A DNA stretch of 64,000 bases, from contig CM036754.1 in assembly GCA_020796225.1 (NCBI GenBank), forward strand, positions 39,860,279 through 39,924,278. The letters are read 5' to 3'. The position numbers and the translations under genes were made by a program. Below are positions 51,825-62,300 of this stretch, one piece after another. Below the pieces are notes generated by a model, which made no database searches, had not been told where the DNA came from, and worked only from the letters and a program-made list of their open reading frames with translations. The stretch is from Arion vulgaris (Eukaryota; Mollusca; Gastropoda; Stylommatophora; Arionidae). Positions within the stretch are counted from its first letter, which is position 1; each line of letters begins with the position of its first letter.

Positions 51825-52202
51825 GATTCCAGACTTTTCGGCTCACCGCCCACTTTGCATGCCATAACCTGTAACTTCCTCCCATTATAACAGTTTGTCA
51901 ACGCCGCCCGCCCCATACATAACATGCTCTATTTTCAATTTGACATACAAAAATAGATATATATTTCTGTCAAACATGGTCAATTTTCAAATGATTATAC
52001 ACATGAAATAGAAAATTGATGAAAAAATGGATCGTGTAAGATGGGCATAAGATGAATAAAAGCAGAATTCAAATTTTAATGATTATTCAATCGCAATATC
52101 AGAAAAGACCACTTCCCCAGATGCTTCTGAACCCACTATCGCCTCCTGGAAGGCTTCAGCACCCACTGGGGCGGTACCACCCACTTTGGGAACCCATGTA
52201 CT
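51825..52202 (-). mobile_element. hAT-like non-autonomous element, copy 2
   Basis: Left end gcatagattccagacttttc ggctcaccgcccactttgc and right end ccacccactttgggaaccca are inverted-repeat-like. The interior ggaggcttcagcacccactggg-type segment matches copy 1 (35860-36368) in reverse. It lies within the 55-bp array, and tactag occurs at both boundaries (51817 and 52199), a possible target duplication. Confidence 0.5.
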
Positions 52203-52270
52203 AGAGCATCGCAAGACAAAAACAGAAAACCACGACACTGGGCATGAACCTGGTAACAGTGTGACCACAA

Positions 52271-52765
52271 AAGAAGAAGAAGAAGAATATACCCATTAAT
52301 TTGTTTCCTGTCATCGTTTATGTCCTAGTTTTGCTTTAAATATGATTATTCTCACGATGTTCTTCAACAATTTCATTTCTGTTTACATGCCCCCAAAAAA
52401 CATCAACTACATTTTCTTACACTACCGCAAAAAATACATCTTCATTGCAATTTCTACACCACACGAAGCTCATCTCCAGTGTGGAATGTACCCGACAAAC
52501 GGGCGTGAACTATCGAACCCGTCTTAACGGAAACTGGCACTGAGCTAGCCCTGGGATACAGACAAACCGATTATATTTTTTATATATATAAATAACACGC
52601 ATATAACAGTGCATTTATTACATCTGTTGTTATTATTTTATCTTTTTTTTAAAACCATTCTGGATGTGTGTCTTTTATTGATTTATTCACCAAATCAAAT
52701 TAATCGATATCTTCGACTGGATAAATTGTTTGTTCAGAGCCCCTAGAAAAGTGGTTCTCAAAATA
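52271..52765. other. Unassigned stretch, possible SINE-I scrap
   Basis: 52465-52565 (cagtgtggaatgtacccgac, aactatcgaacccgtcttaa) vaguely resembles SINE-I. Otherwise AT-rich and unassigned. Confidence 0.35.
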
Positions 52766-52769
52766 TTTG

Positions 52770-52960
52770 AAGACAGGACACACTCGAAGTTCTACAAACA
52801 ATCATAGCAGATTACCAACGGACAGTGCACACCAAAGAGCAATGTTGCTCCAATGCAATGGATGCAAAGCAAAAGGTCGGGCACACAAAAGGTGGACATC
52901 GGAGATAACAGAGGCGACGAAAGACACTATTTATGCAACGCACACAAGGGCTCGTTCTTT
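52770..52960 (+). mobile_element. LINE beta C-terminal fragment
   Basis: S-R-L-P-T-D-S-A-H-Q-R-A-M-L-L-Q-C-N-G-C-K-A-K-G-R-A-H-like frame, then W-T-S-E-I-T-E-A-T-K. A (CT)n run follows at 52958-52978. Confidence 0.75.
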
Positions 52961-53039
52961 CTCTCTCTCTCTCTCTCGTGTGATCACCGCCCAGACCGAT
53001 GTACCAGATCCCCCCATAAATTCTATTCATGTGGAAATT

Positions 53040-53312
53040 TGATTCATGCAACCTTAGCATTGGTGTGTTTTACGTCACATCTTCAACACCATTTGGAGCT
53101 CTGGTGCTTAACCTTCGGCGATGTGTCCGGTTTCTGCCAGCGCTTACTAGGCTCGCTCTCCGTTCTGTAGCCATCTAGGTGTTTTACGGTGTGGGGTGCT
53201 AGCCCTACCCCCAACCTCCTTAGCCGCCTCTTACGACATGCGTTTCAGGTAACAGTGGTTCTATTCTTTACACCCCAATTTGGGTGCCGGTAACCACTTG
53301 GGAGACCATAAA
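53040..53312 (-). mobile_element. SINE-D copy with the B-type head
   Basis: Reversed D body (acgtcacatcttcaacacca, ttcggcgatgtgtccggttt), then ggtgctagccctaccccca, reversed core (gcctcttacgacatgcg) and head (ggtgccggtaaccacttggg). Confidence 0.8.
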
Positions 53313-53422
53313 TCTAGAGGACCTGTGGCTTTTATGCCAGCCCGTGGAATTTAACCACACTTACAGGGGGCTTATCACCCGTCGTCCAACGCGCTACGAA
53401 CACGCTGGCAGGTGGACGATGG
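53313..53422 (-). mobile_element. SINE-H 5' half
   Basis: ataaatctagaggacctgtg, cccgtcgtccaacgcgctac and gaacacgctggcag, matching 37075-37185. Confidence 0.7.
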
Positions 53423-53514
53423 TGCTAATAAGCTACTTACCTATGTTTTATTGAGGATAGAATGAAAGATGAAAATGGTATCTATTTATTTATCCACAAT
53501 TGAAAGATACGTCT

Positions 53515-53748
53515 TCTTCGAACGATCTTTGTGATTTGTATATGAACTGAGCCTAAGAGCGATTGTACGTTGTGCCAGTTATGCACCTACAATTAGACCA
53601 GCACATTCGATTTCTGCAAGTTTTTATTTACTAGGTGAGCTACCCTAGGCGCTTTCCTCCAATCGACTCTTACGACATGCCTTGCAGATCGCAGTGTTAC
53701 TATTCTTTGCGCCTCTTGCAAGCACCAGTAACACACAGGCAATCCAAA
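53515..53748 (-). mobile_element. SINE-C copy
   Basis: tttgtgatttgtatatgaac, gagcgattgtacgttgtgcc, reversed core (cgactcttacgacatgcc) and head part. Confidence 0.8.
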
Positions 53749-53749
53749 C

Positions 53750-54105
53750 ATACATACATGCTACTTAATTTTTACACCTTTATCAAACTGTCTTCGGGCA
53801 TAAGTGCCATTGATAGAAGTACCTAGCTTTAATTAGGTAAAGTAAATAACTCAGAACTAATCAAGATGACCCTCTTCTTCCAGACACACGATATGGCTGC
53901 CTGGAAATGAAAGACATGATACGGTATAACTATTTTTAGTAGTTGAGTTTAAAACAATTAACTTGAAGATCTGAGACTTCTTGGACCAGATAAGTATGTC
54001 CCTGTCTCGTGCTTGTAACCTGCAGGTAGTGGTACTTAAGAGTATCTTAAGAGATGAACAATGACTTGAAGTTTCTGAGTTGGTCTGGACGTAAATGTTT
54101 TTTAG
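53750..54105. other. Unassigned stretch
   Basis: No motif recognised. Confidence 0.4.
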
Positions 54106-54107
54106 AA

Positions 54108-54208
54108 GCTGACTTGACATGTGGATGACTGAAGGTTAGTTGACTTGACATGTGGATGACTGAAGGTTAGTTGACTTGACATGTGGATGACTGAAGGTTA
54201 GTTGACTT
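54108..54208. repeat. 31-bp... tandem repeat, 3 copies
   Basis: Unit gacttgacatgtggatgact plus gaaggttagtt, three nearly identical copies. Confidence 0.9.
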
Positions 54209-54240
54209 CAGATCTTGATATTGTGCGAAGTAGTGATTCA

Positions 54241-54535
54241 GTTAAACAAAGTGTAAGTTAGGTGCTTGCCTCTCGTTCAACAGGTACTCGGTTCGATTCC
54301 CTTGTGGAGTCTTATGGATATTTTTTCAGAGATCCCTCATTTCAGTGTAGGTGAGATCGAGTTTCTAGTCCTAACAGAGACAGACGATAAAAAGTAAATC
54401 CGCTGTTCAATTTGAACACGTAAAAGAGCCATTGGCAGTTCAAAATCGAAAAGAGCAGGCTGGAAAGCCACTGGCCATGTAAAATTCATTAAAATGATTC
54501 AGCAAATTAATTCTTGCAAAATATATACCATTTTC
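54241..54535 (+). mobile_element. SINE-A copy, 3' module missing
   Basis: taagttaggtgcttgcctct, ggttcgattcccttgtgg, gagatcgagtttctagtcct, gagcaggctggaaagcc. It stops near 54535, where a tandem tract starts. Confidence 0.75.
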
Positions 54536-54544
54536 ACTAAATTT

Positions 54545-54880
54545 TATAGAGTTGATGTAGTCAATTTATTCAAGTATGAGTTAGAGTTGTAGTCAATTAT
54601 ATTCAGATGATAGAGTTGATGTAGTCAATTATATTCAATGATAGAGTTAGAGTTGATGATATTATATTCAATGATAGAGTTGATGTAGAGTTATTAAGTG
54701 ATAGATTGATGTTCAATTAATTATAGAATATGCTACTAATATATAGTCAATTAAGTTTGGTGTGTAAACAATATGAATTCAAGTGATAGATTAGATAGAT
54801 GGAAGTCAATGATATCAAGATAGAAGTAAGATTGATGATAGATTATGATTCAATGAATAGAACTATGCAAATTTAGTTTG
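54545..54880. repeat. Degenerate tandem tract, about 29-bp unit
   Basis: Repeats of atagagttgatgtagtcaat plus tatattcaatg with many small losses; decays after 54720. Confidence 0.65.
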
Positions 54881-54889
54881 GTGTTAAAA

Positions 54890-55520
54890 GCAATATGTAG
54901 ATGAGGATAGATAGATAGATGATGAGGATGAGATAGATGGATAGAGGAGGATAGGATAGTATGAGTAGATAGATGAGTAGATAGATGAGTATAGATAGAT
55001 GATGAAGATAGAGGAGGAGGATGATAGAGATAGGAAGTAGATAGTGATAGGATGAAGAAGATAGATGAGAGTAGATGGAAGAGAGTGATAGATGATGTAG
55101 TAGATAGGATAGAGGTAGTGGTAGGTGTAGGATAGAGTAGGATAGATAGGATAGATGAGTAGAGATAGGAGGAGAGGTAGATAGGATGAGAAGTAGGATG
55201 AGTGAGGATAGGATGGAAGGAGGAGTGGTAGTGATGAGGTGGTAGGAGGTAGGGTGGATGTGGATGGAGGATGGAGGAGGAGGATGGATGAGGATGGATA
55301 GATGGATAGGTGGAGAGGTGGTAGGATGGATAGGATGGAGATGAGGATGGGTGGTAGTGGGTGTGGATGGTGAGGTGATGGAGAGTAGGAGGAGGATGGA
55401 TAGTAGGATGAGGATGGATAGTAGAGAAGATGATAGATGAGTGAAGAGATGATGATAGATAGAAGATGAGAGGAGGTAGTGAGTGAGGAGTAGAGAGAGT
55501 GAAGGATGGAGTGCAGGCAG
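54890..55520. repeat. GATA/GATG-rich purine-biased tract
   Basis: Irregular mix of gatagatag, gatgagga and gaggatgga words with almost no C on the plus strand. The minus strand therefore has a 240-codon open frame rich in Ser/Leu/Pro/His, which I regard as spurious. Confidence 0.9.
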
Positions 55521-55599
55521 TAGGGCATTCAGGTAGAGCAGATAATAAAACGCGGTTATGGTCAGGTCAAGGCGGTTAAGGAGCGTAAGGTACATGTCG

Positions 55600-56330
55600 G
55601 TCGTTTTTAGGATGGAAGTTTGATCGGCATATGTTACGTGTTTGGTTGATGAGGATTGAAGGTCATTTGGTGTCGTCCAGGATAGAAGAAGACAGGGTGG
55701 CTGGGGATGGGTGCAGCGGCGTTGATGGAGTCGTGGATGAAGCGTTAGAAGAAAGCTAGGGGAGAGGGACTATGTTATCTGTTGGTAGATTTAGTCTATG
55801 ATCGATTGATAGTCTGATCAAGTAGTATGATAGGAGAGTGTAGTGTATTGGAGTTGAGAATAGAGTTATCATTCTTTCTTCAACCCTAGGAAAAGATTAA
55901 TTTCACTCTTTTATATAGATGAAGAGAGAGCACCCAAATTTCTTAGAACAAGAAACTCCAACAGCTCCAGGCTGATGATAGATAGTGATAGGAGACGCAC
56001 TAGAGATTTAATGAGATTAAGAGTAGAAGATGCATAGATGGTAGAAGTAGAGTAAATACATCAAGGAGATAGATAGATAGATAGATTAGAACTTGGGTAA
56101 AGATGGAGTAGATAGTGATAGATATCGTGAAGATGAGAAGTGGTGGAGAGTTCGAGAGAGCACAAAATAACACTTGTTCTAAGGATAAATACAATAATAA
56201 GGGCGATGCATTGCCAAATAAAACAGATAAACTTATTCTAATGTTATTTTCTAATGAATTTGATTCGTCAATATTTACTGTTTGTTATCACTTAGTCTTC
56301 ACTTGTTTTTCCAGTTAATAAATAAAACAG
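55600..56330 (+). repeat. First copy of a roughly 730-bp duplication (degraded)
   Basis: 55730-55990 follows the same order as 56362-56690: tggatgaagcgttagaagaa, ggtagatttagtctatgatc, caaccctaggaaaagattaa, gagcacccaaatttcttaga, caacagctccaggc. Many short deletions relative to the second copy. Confidence 0.7.
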
Positions 56331-56359
56331 GGCTGTGATGGGTTCATGCGCCGTGGATG

Positions 56360-56960
56360 GATTACTGGATGAAGCGTCTAAGAAACTTGGAAGACGCGGA
56401 CTATTGTTATACTGTTCGTAGATTTCGCTCTGCATCGATTGATCATGTCGATCGAAATTATGTATGAGGAGAGTTGTTATTTTATGCTGGCAGTTGAGAA
56501 TACGGAGTTCTCTTCTTCTTCTTCTTCAACCCCAGGATAGATTAATTTTCTATTTTTCTATTGGTTACTCTTTTTTCTATAGTGAAATGGGAGGAGCACC
56601 CAAACTTTCTTTAGAACACAGAAACCTCCAACAGCTCCAGGCGTGTAGTGCTATGCTTAGTGCTGCGGAGACGCCTATTCAGGTAGGGTTCATACGGAGT
56701 TTTAAGAGCCCTAGAAGATGCACTTGGGTAGCGAGGTAGAGGTAAACCTCCATCACAGGAGATGTAAGACGCCTCCTCTCTCGCTAGTTTACGGGACACC
56801 TTTGGGTAAGATGGAGTACCGCTTAGCCCCCGGTATGCTTCCGTGGAAGCCATGGGAGAAGGTGGTGGATGAGTTCGCGGGAGCAGCCCAAAGAGTATCA
56901 TTGGTTATGAAGACTAATAACTATGAAGACCTGGGCACCGTATGACAATTTGACAAATAA
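56360..56960 (+). repeat. Second copy of the roughly 730-bp duplication
   Basis: Cleaner copy: tggatgaagcgtctaagaaa, ctgttcgtagatttcgctct, gagcacccaaactttcttta, cctccaacagctccaggc. It contains the candidate exons at 56583-56943. Confidence 0.7.
56583..56943 (+). CDS. Candidate terminal exon(s) of an unrecognised host gene
   Basis: I do not recognise this protein. A strong splice-acceptor context (ttactcttttttctatag) ends at 56582. The frame that follows encodes M-G-G-A-P-K-L-S-L-E-H-R-N-L-Q-Q-L-Q-A and C-S-A-M-L-S-A-A-E-T-P-I-Q up to a cag/gtaggg donor-like site at about 56683. A second frame from about 56755 gives T-P-L-G-K-M-E-Y-R-L-A-P-G, L-P-W-K-P-W-E-K-V-V-D-E-F and N-N-Y-E-D-L-G-T-V before a TGA at 56941-56943. 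An AATAAA signal follows at about 56956. The mixed-residue composition is unlike the surrounding repeats. Either a very short intron or a frameshift separates the two parts. A minus-strand frame of 96 codons overlaps (56901-56611) and is the main alternative. Confidence 0.3.
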
Positions 56961-56961
56961 A
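56955..56961 (+). promoter_or_regulatory. Possible polyadenylation signal
   Basis: aataaa 12 bases after the stop codon of the candidate exon, followed by an AT-rich region. Confidence 0.3.
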
Positions 56962-57059
56962 AAACATATAAAAACTTATTCCTGAATGATTATTTTTCTA
57001 AATTTTAAATTGTGCTTCCCAAAAACCGTAACATACTTTATTTCTTGTCTCCAAACCTG

Positions 57060-57400
57060 TTTTGACTCACATCGTCAGGATAAGAAGAGATTTATAGAAC
57101 GGGCTTTTGTGTGCACTTCATAAACAGTGTCTTTCGTCGCCTCTGTTATCTCTGAAGTATACCTTTGCGCGGTCGGCCTTTGTTTGTATACACTGTATCG
57201 AGTAACATTGCTCTTTGAGACGCATTGTCTGTTGGTAATCTGCTTATGTGACTGACTATTTAATTTGTTGATTACTCACTGATGTTGTATCCATTTGTTT
57301 CCTGATGTCTTCATTTATAAATCGGTCTCTTCTTGTTACACCCAACATTCTGTGTAGACACTTCATCTATGTCCTGACTAGTTTTCTTCTATCATTTGAT
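57060..57400 (-). mobile_element. LINE beta C-terminal fragment
   Basis: The minus strand gives M-L-G-V-T-R-R-D-R-F-I-N-E-D-I-R-K-like (57350-57300), then L-P-T-D-N-A-S-Q-R-A-M-L-L (57235-57200), then a G-D-N-R-G-D-E-R-H-like end. Same layout as 52770-52960. Confidence 0.65.
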
Positions 57401-57695
57401 GTCAGCGTCCAAGTTTGCCACTGACAGAAGGAAGATGCTGGAAGTAAGATTGTGTTGAACAATGCTTTTGTTAAAGAGAGTTCGAGAAACATTATGTATT
57501 TAAGTTACAGGTGGTGGAGTAAAAAATTTGGTGTCAGGGATGTTTGACACTGCTCATGGATTCTAGCAATTGTCTCTGTTACAGAGATCCCCTCACTACT
57601 GCCATGGAGTTTGAAGTTATCGATTATTAAAACTTGTCTTTCTTTCTTTTGTCCATTTCTGCTTTTTTGCCGGCCGTTCTTCTTCTTCTTCAATG
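57401..57695. other. Unassigned stretch
   Basis: No clear family; a gttcttcttcttc run at 57679-57691 marks a reversed (GAA)n tail that belongs with the LINE epsilon that follows. Confidence 0.4.
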
Positions 57696-58250
57696 ATCCA
57701 GCGGCACTTGCCCTTCGGCCCAATGCTATGTAGTGGTATCTGCATGTGTTTGTAAGTTGTTCTTTTGTTCCGTATAATGTGTTCCATTTATCTGGCCTTG
57801 GAGGAAGGAGGGTCTTTCTTATGTCTTCTAGTGCTTGACACTTGAAGAGGTGGTGGTGAACGGTTTCATGATGATGTGCACAGTTGGCACTCTGGAGTGT
57901 GTTGTGGATGAATTCTGTTCAAGTGATTATTAAGTGTTATGTGTTGGGTTCAGAGTCTAAAAATGGTGCTCTGATCTCTTCTTGTAAGGTGGTTGATATT
58001 GTCATTAAGGTTAGGGCTGGCCATATGGCTGTACACCTCTCTTCCTGTGTTTCCCATGGCCCATCTGTTTAGCCAAATTTCTTTATTTGCTATCATTAGG
58101 ATTTGCTTTGCTGTATGGAGAGTTGTTGCTGTGATTGGTTGTTCATGTGTTGACCCTTTCTTGGCTAGCCTATCTGCTTTGTCATTTCCAGGTGTGTTTG
58201 AATGCCCCCAGCCGTTAACTGATGATCGGTTTCCGAGATAGTGCACGCTC
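57690..58250 (-). mobile_element. LINE epsilon RNase H to C-terminus
   Basis: The minus-strand frame 58246-57950 encodes W-G-H-S-N-T-P-G-N-D-K-A-D-R-L-A-K-K-G-S, the terminal RNase H motif with the conserved H and D. It continues W-L-N-R-W and L-T-R-R-D-Q-S-T-I-F-R-L. Further down (57900-57720) are C-A-H-H-H-E-T-V-H-H-H-L and L-Y-G-T-K-E-Q-L pieces. Dead through frameshifts. RNase H in this position is known from I-, Jockey- and CR1-related groups. Confidence 0.8.
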
Positions 58251-58600
58251 GGTCGCTTGATGTGCTGTGGTATTGTGAAGATTTAAGATGTCGGTAACAT
58301 CTTTCCATCTTTTTCTTGGTCTGCCCCTTCCTCTTGATGATTCCATTTTCAGGTTGTACTCTCTTGCAACTGGTGCATTCGGGCTCATTCTCACCAAGTG
58401 AACCAAACCATTTGAGTCTCTGTTTTTCAATGAATCTTAGAGCAGGTGTTGTTCCGACTGTTCTTCTAATTTCCTCATTTCTTATATAGTCTCTTCTTGT
58501 TTTATTTACCGCTTTTCTCAAGCCTCTTATTTCACAGGTGGTAATTTTCCTTTCTTGTTCTTTTGTCAGTGCCCATGTTTGGTACTGGTCTTATTTAAAC
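58240..58600 (-). mobile_element. LINE beta C-terminal region
   Basis: Frame 58521-58165 encodes L-R-K-A-V-N-K-T-R-R-D-Y-I-R-N-E-E-I-R-R-T-V-G-T-T-P, I-E-K-Q-R-L-K-W-F-G-S-L. A second frame gives G-R-G-R-P-R-K-R-W-K-D-V-T-D-I-L. One frameshift separates them. It abuts LINE epsilon at about 58250, so one inserted into the other. Confidence 0.8.
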
Positions 58601-58604
58601 TAAT

Positions 58605-59195
58605 AATATCGAATGAATTGTTTCTTGAAACCAGATTTGTGTTTTTGATTATTTCTCACAAGCAACTGCTGAACATTCAGACTGACAGACGCACTACCAA
58701 CTTATCTTTTAGCGATTTGGGAACGTCCCTTAAATCATGTCAGGCTGCCTGTGGTTAATTTGACGATTGTACTGAATATCACCTGTCCACATTACGGTAA
58801 AACCTAGATAGTTTGAGAGTCCATCTTTATAAATAGTTATTGCGTTGAATTTTGTATGTATCCAACTTACATGGGTTCTACCACTGAAATCGGAGACAGC
58901 ATGTCTGTATGACGGGAGGGGGCATTGATGAAAAGAAAAGCAGGTCTTCACGCAAAAACCTGTCAGATTCGCCATACCAAACGCCCTGACTACGCCTGAA
59001 TATATAGCGGGCGAACGTAAGACGAAGAAGAAGAAGAGGAAAACAGGGTTTAAATATGCATCAAAACAAGATCACCAATAAAGATGTAACTGGTAAGATC
59101 AAACATTCCAACAACGAGTTGACATTAAACGACAGAAAAAATCTAGTCACGACAGAGATCTGACACATCCGCTTCTACTTCTTCTTCTTGATGTG
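58605..59195. other. Mostly unassigned; GAA-tailed end at 59020-59040
   Basis: 58870-59040 ends atagcgggcgaacgtaagac gaagaagaagaagagg, like the short GAA-tailed insert at 33984-34076; probably another retroposon end. Confidence 0.4.
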
Positions 59196-59520
59196 TTGAT
59201 GTCTCTTTGTGTAGACAAGGTAATTATGAATCATCTACATTCATCCTATTTAGATCCATGATTTAGTTCATTTAGGATTCATTGTGTGTTTCTGTTTGTT
59301 CCCTGAAGAAGACTTATAGTCGATACGTTGGATATTTTTTAGTTTTAATAATTTTTTATTCATTTTTGCTCGCTTATGTGATTCTATACATACGTGTTTT
59401 TGTCCTTAGACTCAAATTTATTACGTAAGCCTCCCCTCTCAGTTTTATCCAGATCTGATCTGATCCGCTTTAACCAGATCATATTCGTAGGTTTCCGCAC
59501 ATGCACGACAGAGATGACGT
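59196..59520. other. Unassigned stretch with hairpin motif
   Basis: ctgaagaagacttatagtcg atacgttgg near 59304-59332 resembles the motif at 24748-24772. Confidence 0.35.
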
Positions 59521-59564
59521 GTCCACGTAGTGTGATGGGAGTATCAGGGTAAGGCGGGCTTAGG

Positions 59565-59700
59565 AATGACGACATCAGAAAAAAGTGCATACATCGTTAG
59601 TACTGAACTTCCACAATAAGGACAAATTAATTGGTTTGACAACATAAACAAATTACCAACATATAACAACATCAAAAGATAATGATATTCAGATATAGAG
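59565..59700 (+). mobile_element. LINE beta C-terminal scrap
   Basis: N-D-D-I-R-K-K, then Q-I-N-W-F-D-N-I-N-K-L-P-T-Y in shifted frames. Confidence 0.55.
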
Positions 59701-59764
59701 GATATACAACTTATTAGATATGTATATGTATATGTATATGTGTGTATGCGTAATTGCAGCAAAT

Positions 59765-60190
59765 AAAGGGGTCTCAATGGCGGTTAGGTGCTCATCTCTC
59801 GTGTCAAATTTACCAGGTTCGCTCCCTCGTGGAGCCATGTGGATATTTTATCATAGATCCATGATATCAGTGTAGGTGAGGTCGAGTTTCTAGTCCTATC
59901 GGAGACAGACGATAAAATGTACGTTCCGTAATTAATTTGAGCACGTAAAAGAACCATTGGCAGTACAAAATCGAGAATATCAATCTGGAAAGTCACTGCC
60001 CTTGCAAAATTCCTTAGGAAGATTAAAAGTAAATTACTACTAAATATTTTTACAGACTTCAAAATTACATCGGGGATCCTCGCCGGTGCTATGGAGTTCG
60101 TGCACTGCAGCTTAGATCCTCCTGTGTAAAAAATAGATTTAGAACACATGGTTACTCACCGAAGTGCAATTATGATTGTCCTACCAGTCA
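59765..60190 (+). mobile_element. SINE-A copy
   Basis: tctcaatggcggttaggtgc, ggttcgctccctcgtgg, gaggtcgagtttctagtcct, gagcacgtaaaagaaccatt, ggatcctcgccggtgctatg, gtcctaccagtcactg. Confidence 0.8.
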
Positions 60191-60274
60191 CTGACAATCA
60201 CTCTTTTAAACTCAGACCATCCAAGATCTTCTCCCTCTGTCTTCCGCGATCTTTTATTCCCTGTATTATACCCG

Positions 60275-60660
60275 TTGTCTCGCCTGAATGGTTACCGGGG
60301 CCCAAATTTGTGGCCCAGTGGTGTAAAGAATAGAACCACTATTACCTGCCACGCATGTCGTAAGAGGCGACTAAGGAGATTTGGTTGAAATCGGATGCAC
60401 GTGTCCTAAACATATAGAAGTCTATGCGTTTAGGGGCCTACCAAATCAATGTGCAACGTATACACGTTCTTGGCAAAGATCAAACATATCACAAAGAGTG
60501 ATTAAAATTGGTTGTAAAGAACGAACGCAAAGAAGAAGAATAGAAAGATTAAAATTGGTGGATTAAAGTGGATTAAAGAACGAACGCAAAGAAGAAGAAT
60601 AGAAAGATTAAAATTGGTGGATTAAAGTGGATTAAAGAACGAACGCAAAGAAGAAGAAGA
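60275..60660 (+). mobile_element. SINE-B copy with triplicated 3' end
   Basis: Head gtctcgcctgaatggttacc, core catgtcgtaagaggcgac, full body. The end (gaacgcaaagaagaagaata plus gaaagattaaaattggtgga plus ttaaagtggattaaa) occurs three times at 60519-60655, 57-59 bases each. Confidence 0.85.
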
Positions 60661-60956
60661 AGATATCCGTTGTCACGAAATGTTTTAAAACCCTTTCTTC
60701 GCATGATATACCCGAAGAACCTTGATTGTCTGATTCTTATTATTTTGATAATGTTTCTTTGTATGTAGACCTAATTTAAAACCTCATCAGTTGTTTTATT
60801 CACTGTCCATGGAATTTCTGCATTATTTTGTAAAATTACATTTCTACGGCTTTCATCGATCTTATTGATTGTTTGATCATTGTCCATGATTCGCTACCCT
60901 ACATAAGTTGTGGTTTAATATATAGCACTAGTGTACTCGTATCGTACTTTTACATG
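60661..60956 (-). mobile_element. LINE gamma fragment
   Basis: The minus strand gives I-D-E-S-R-R-N-V-I-L, E-I-P-W-T-V-N-K-T-T-D-E-V-L-N, then F-F-G-Y-I-M-R-R. These match the K-I-x-N/P-W-T-A-K-x-T-N-E-E-V-L pattern of gamma. Confidence 0.6.
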
Positions 60957-61130
60957 AGAGGAGCGTCTGGCCGAAGGGATTAGAGCGCGGCCCCCATGCG
61001 GGAGACCCATGTTGAATTCATGGTAAGGCTAAAGATTTTTTTTTCTGTTGTGGGCATGAATTAAAAATGATAACCTGAACAGCTTCGCTGCGACTCCACT
61101 AGCCTACGGCCATTAAACTCCCCAGGCTCT
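60957..61130 (+). mobile_element. SINE-G copy, uninterrupted
   Basis: gtctggccgaagggattaga, gcgcggcccccatgcgggag, tgttgtgggcatgaattaaa, cagcttcgctgcgactccac. Reference copy for the split one at 40060-40425. Confidence 0.75.
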
Positions 61131-61134
61131 TATC

Positions 61135-61355
61135 CCCTCTGTCCTCCACCGCCATAGCTCACTCTCTAAGACTATCCTACAGGGAACAGTTGAGGGTGGA
61201 AGAAAGAAAGGAGGGCAGAGAAAATCCTGGTTTGACAACATCAAGAGCTGGTCGGGGCATAGTTTCTCCACACTCGCTCGAAGAGTTGAAGACAGCGATT
61301 CATGGCGTGCTTTTTGTGCTGATGTCTCCACAGTGACACTCCTACGAGCCTAAAG
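61135..61355 (+). mobile_element. LINE 3' end, other subtype
   Basis: Encodes S-L-S-K-T-I-L-Q-G-T-V-E-G-G-R-K-K-G-G-Q-R-K-S-W, N-I-K-S-W-S-G-H, and D-S-D-S-W-R-A in nearly one frame. A gamma-like C-terminus not seen elsewhere here. Confidence 0.65.
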
Positions 61356-61820
61356 GGTTATGGGTTTTATTATTATAATTATATACGGTCACATAAAAAG
61401 CGGTACTACAGACAATAACGATAGGTTTTTTTCCAGTACTCGTTTATATAATGTCTACTGCTTATATGTTTTATTTTAATATTATCGTCTAAATAATATC
61501 AGTTTTACAGTATCTAATCTGTCTGATTGACTAGTTCACGTGACTAGGATTCTTATCAAACAAATACGGTACATCCTTGTTTTTCTACGCGTTATCATTA
61601 GTGTTTCTCCGTCTACTATCCTTATATACGGTTATATGCTAGAACAACTATCTGTATCCTGTCAGAGGTCAAGGAGACATGTTATCCAGTGTTATCCAGA
61701 ACTGGATTCAGTGGATTGGATAAACAGGTTGCACTATAAAAGCTACCTTAAAAATCGTTTTAATTAAACATCACGTGTCAGTTTCCAAACTATTGGATTG
61801 GATTAAAATGGTGTCAATAA
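61356..61820. other. Unassigned AT-rich stretch
   Basis: No motif recognised. Confidence 0.4.
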
Positions 61821-61824
61821 TAAT

Positions 61825-62130
61825 TCAGAAAGTTAAAACAAGACGTTGGAGCTGGATAGGACACACTTTGCGAAAATCGAAGGGGAATATAACAAGAAGG
61901 GTCCTTTTCTGGAACCCGTAAGGACAGCGAAAGAAGGGGAGGCCGAGAAATACATGGAGACAGGATTTGAAGGTAGAGATCAACAATATAAAGAAGAATT
62001 GGAGGGAGCTGTAGGAGATAGCTAGAGATAGGAAGACTTGACATGAGTTGGTTGAGAGTCTATGCCCCAATTTGGGTTAAAAAGGCAGAGAGAGAGATAG
62101 AGATATAGAAAGAGAGAGAGAAAGGGAGAC
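61825..62130 (+). mobile_element. LINE alpha C-terminus with (GA)n tail
   Basis: R-R-W-S-W-I-G-H-T-L-R-K (61840-61870), W-N-P, K-G-R-P-R-N-T-W, E-I-N-N-I-K-K-N-W-R-E-L, ending gggttaaaaaggcagagaga with a (GA)n-rich tail. Same subtype as 31778-32916 but separately inserted. Confidence 0.8.
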
Positions 62131-62219
62131 AAATTTCTATATTTAAAAAAAAAGTTTTTAGTTACTTTTTAATATCCGACATAGTTTTCAAACCTTAGGG
62201 TAGGTATTAATTTTTTTCC

Positions 62220-62300
62220 CACTTCTATACCTTAGTTTACAGGAGGTAGGAGGGTCAATTTCTTTTCTCGAGTGTGAAATGTCGAGTGTGAGTTTGAAAA
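62220..62300 (-). mobile_element. SINE-I remnant
   Basis: agtttacaggaggtaggagg gtcaatttcttttctcgag matches 23975-24010. Confidence 0.45.

Noticed and set aside
54873..55595. 240-codon open frame on minus
   Set aside because: Composition only: the GATA/GATG tract lacks stop codons on the complementary strand and the peptide is low complexity.
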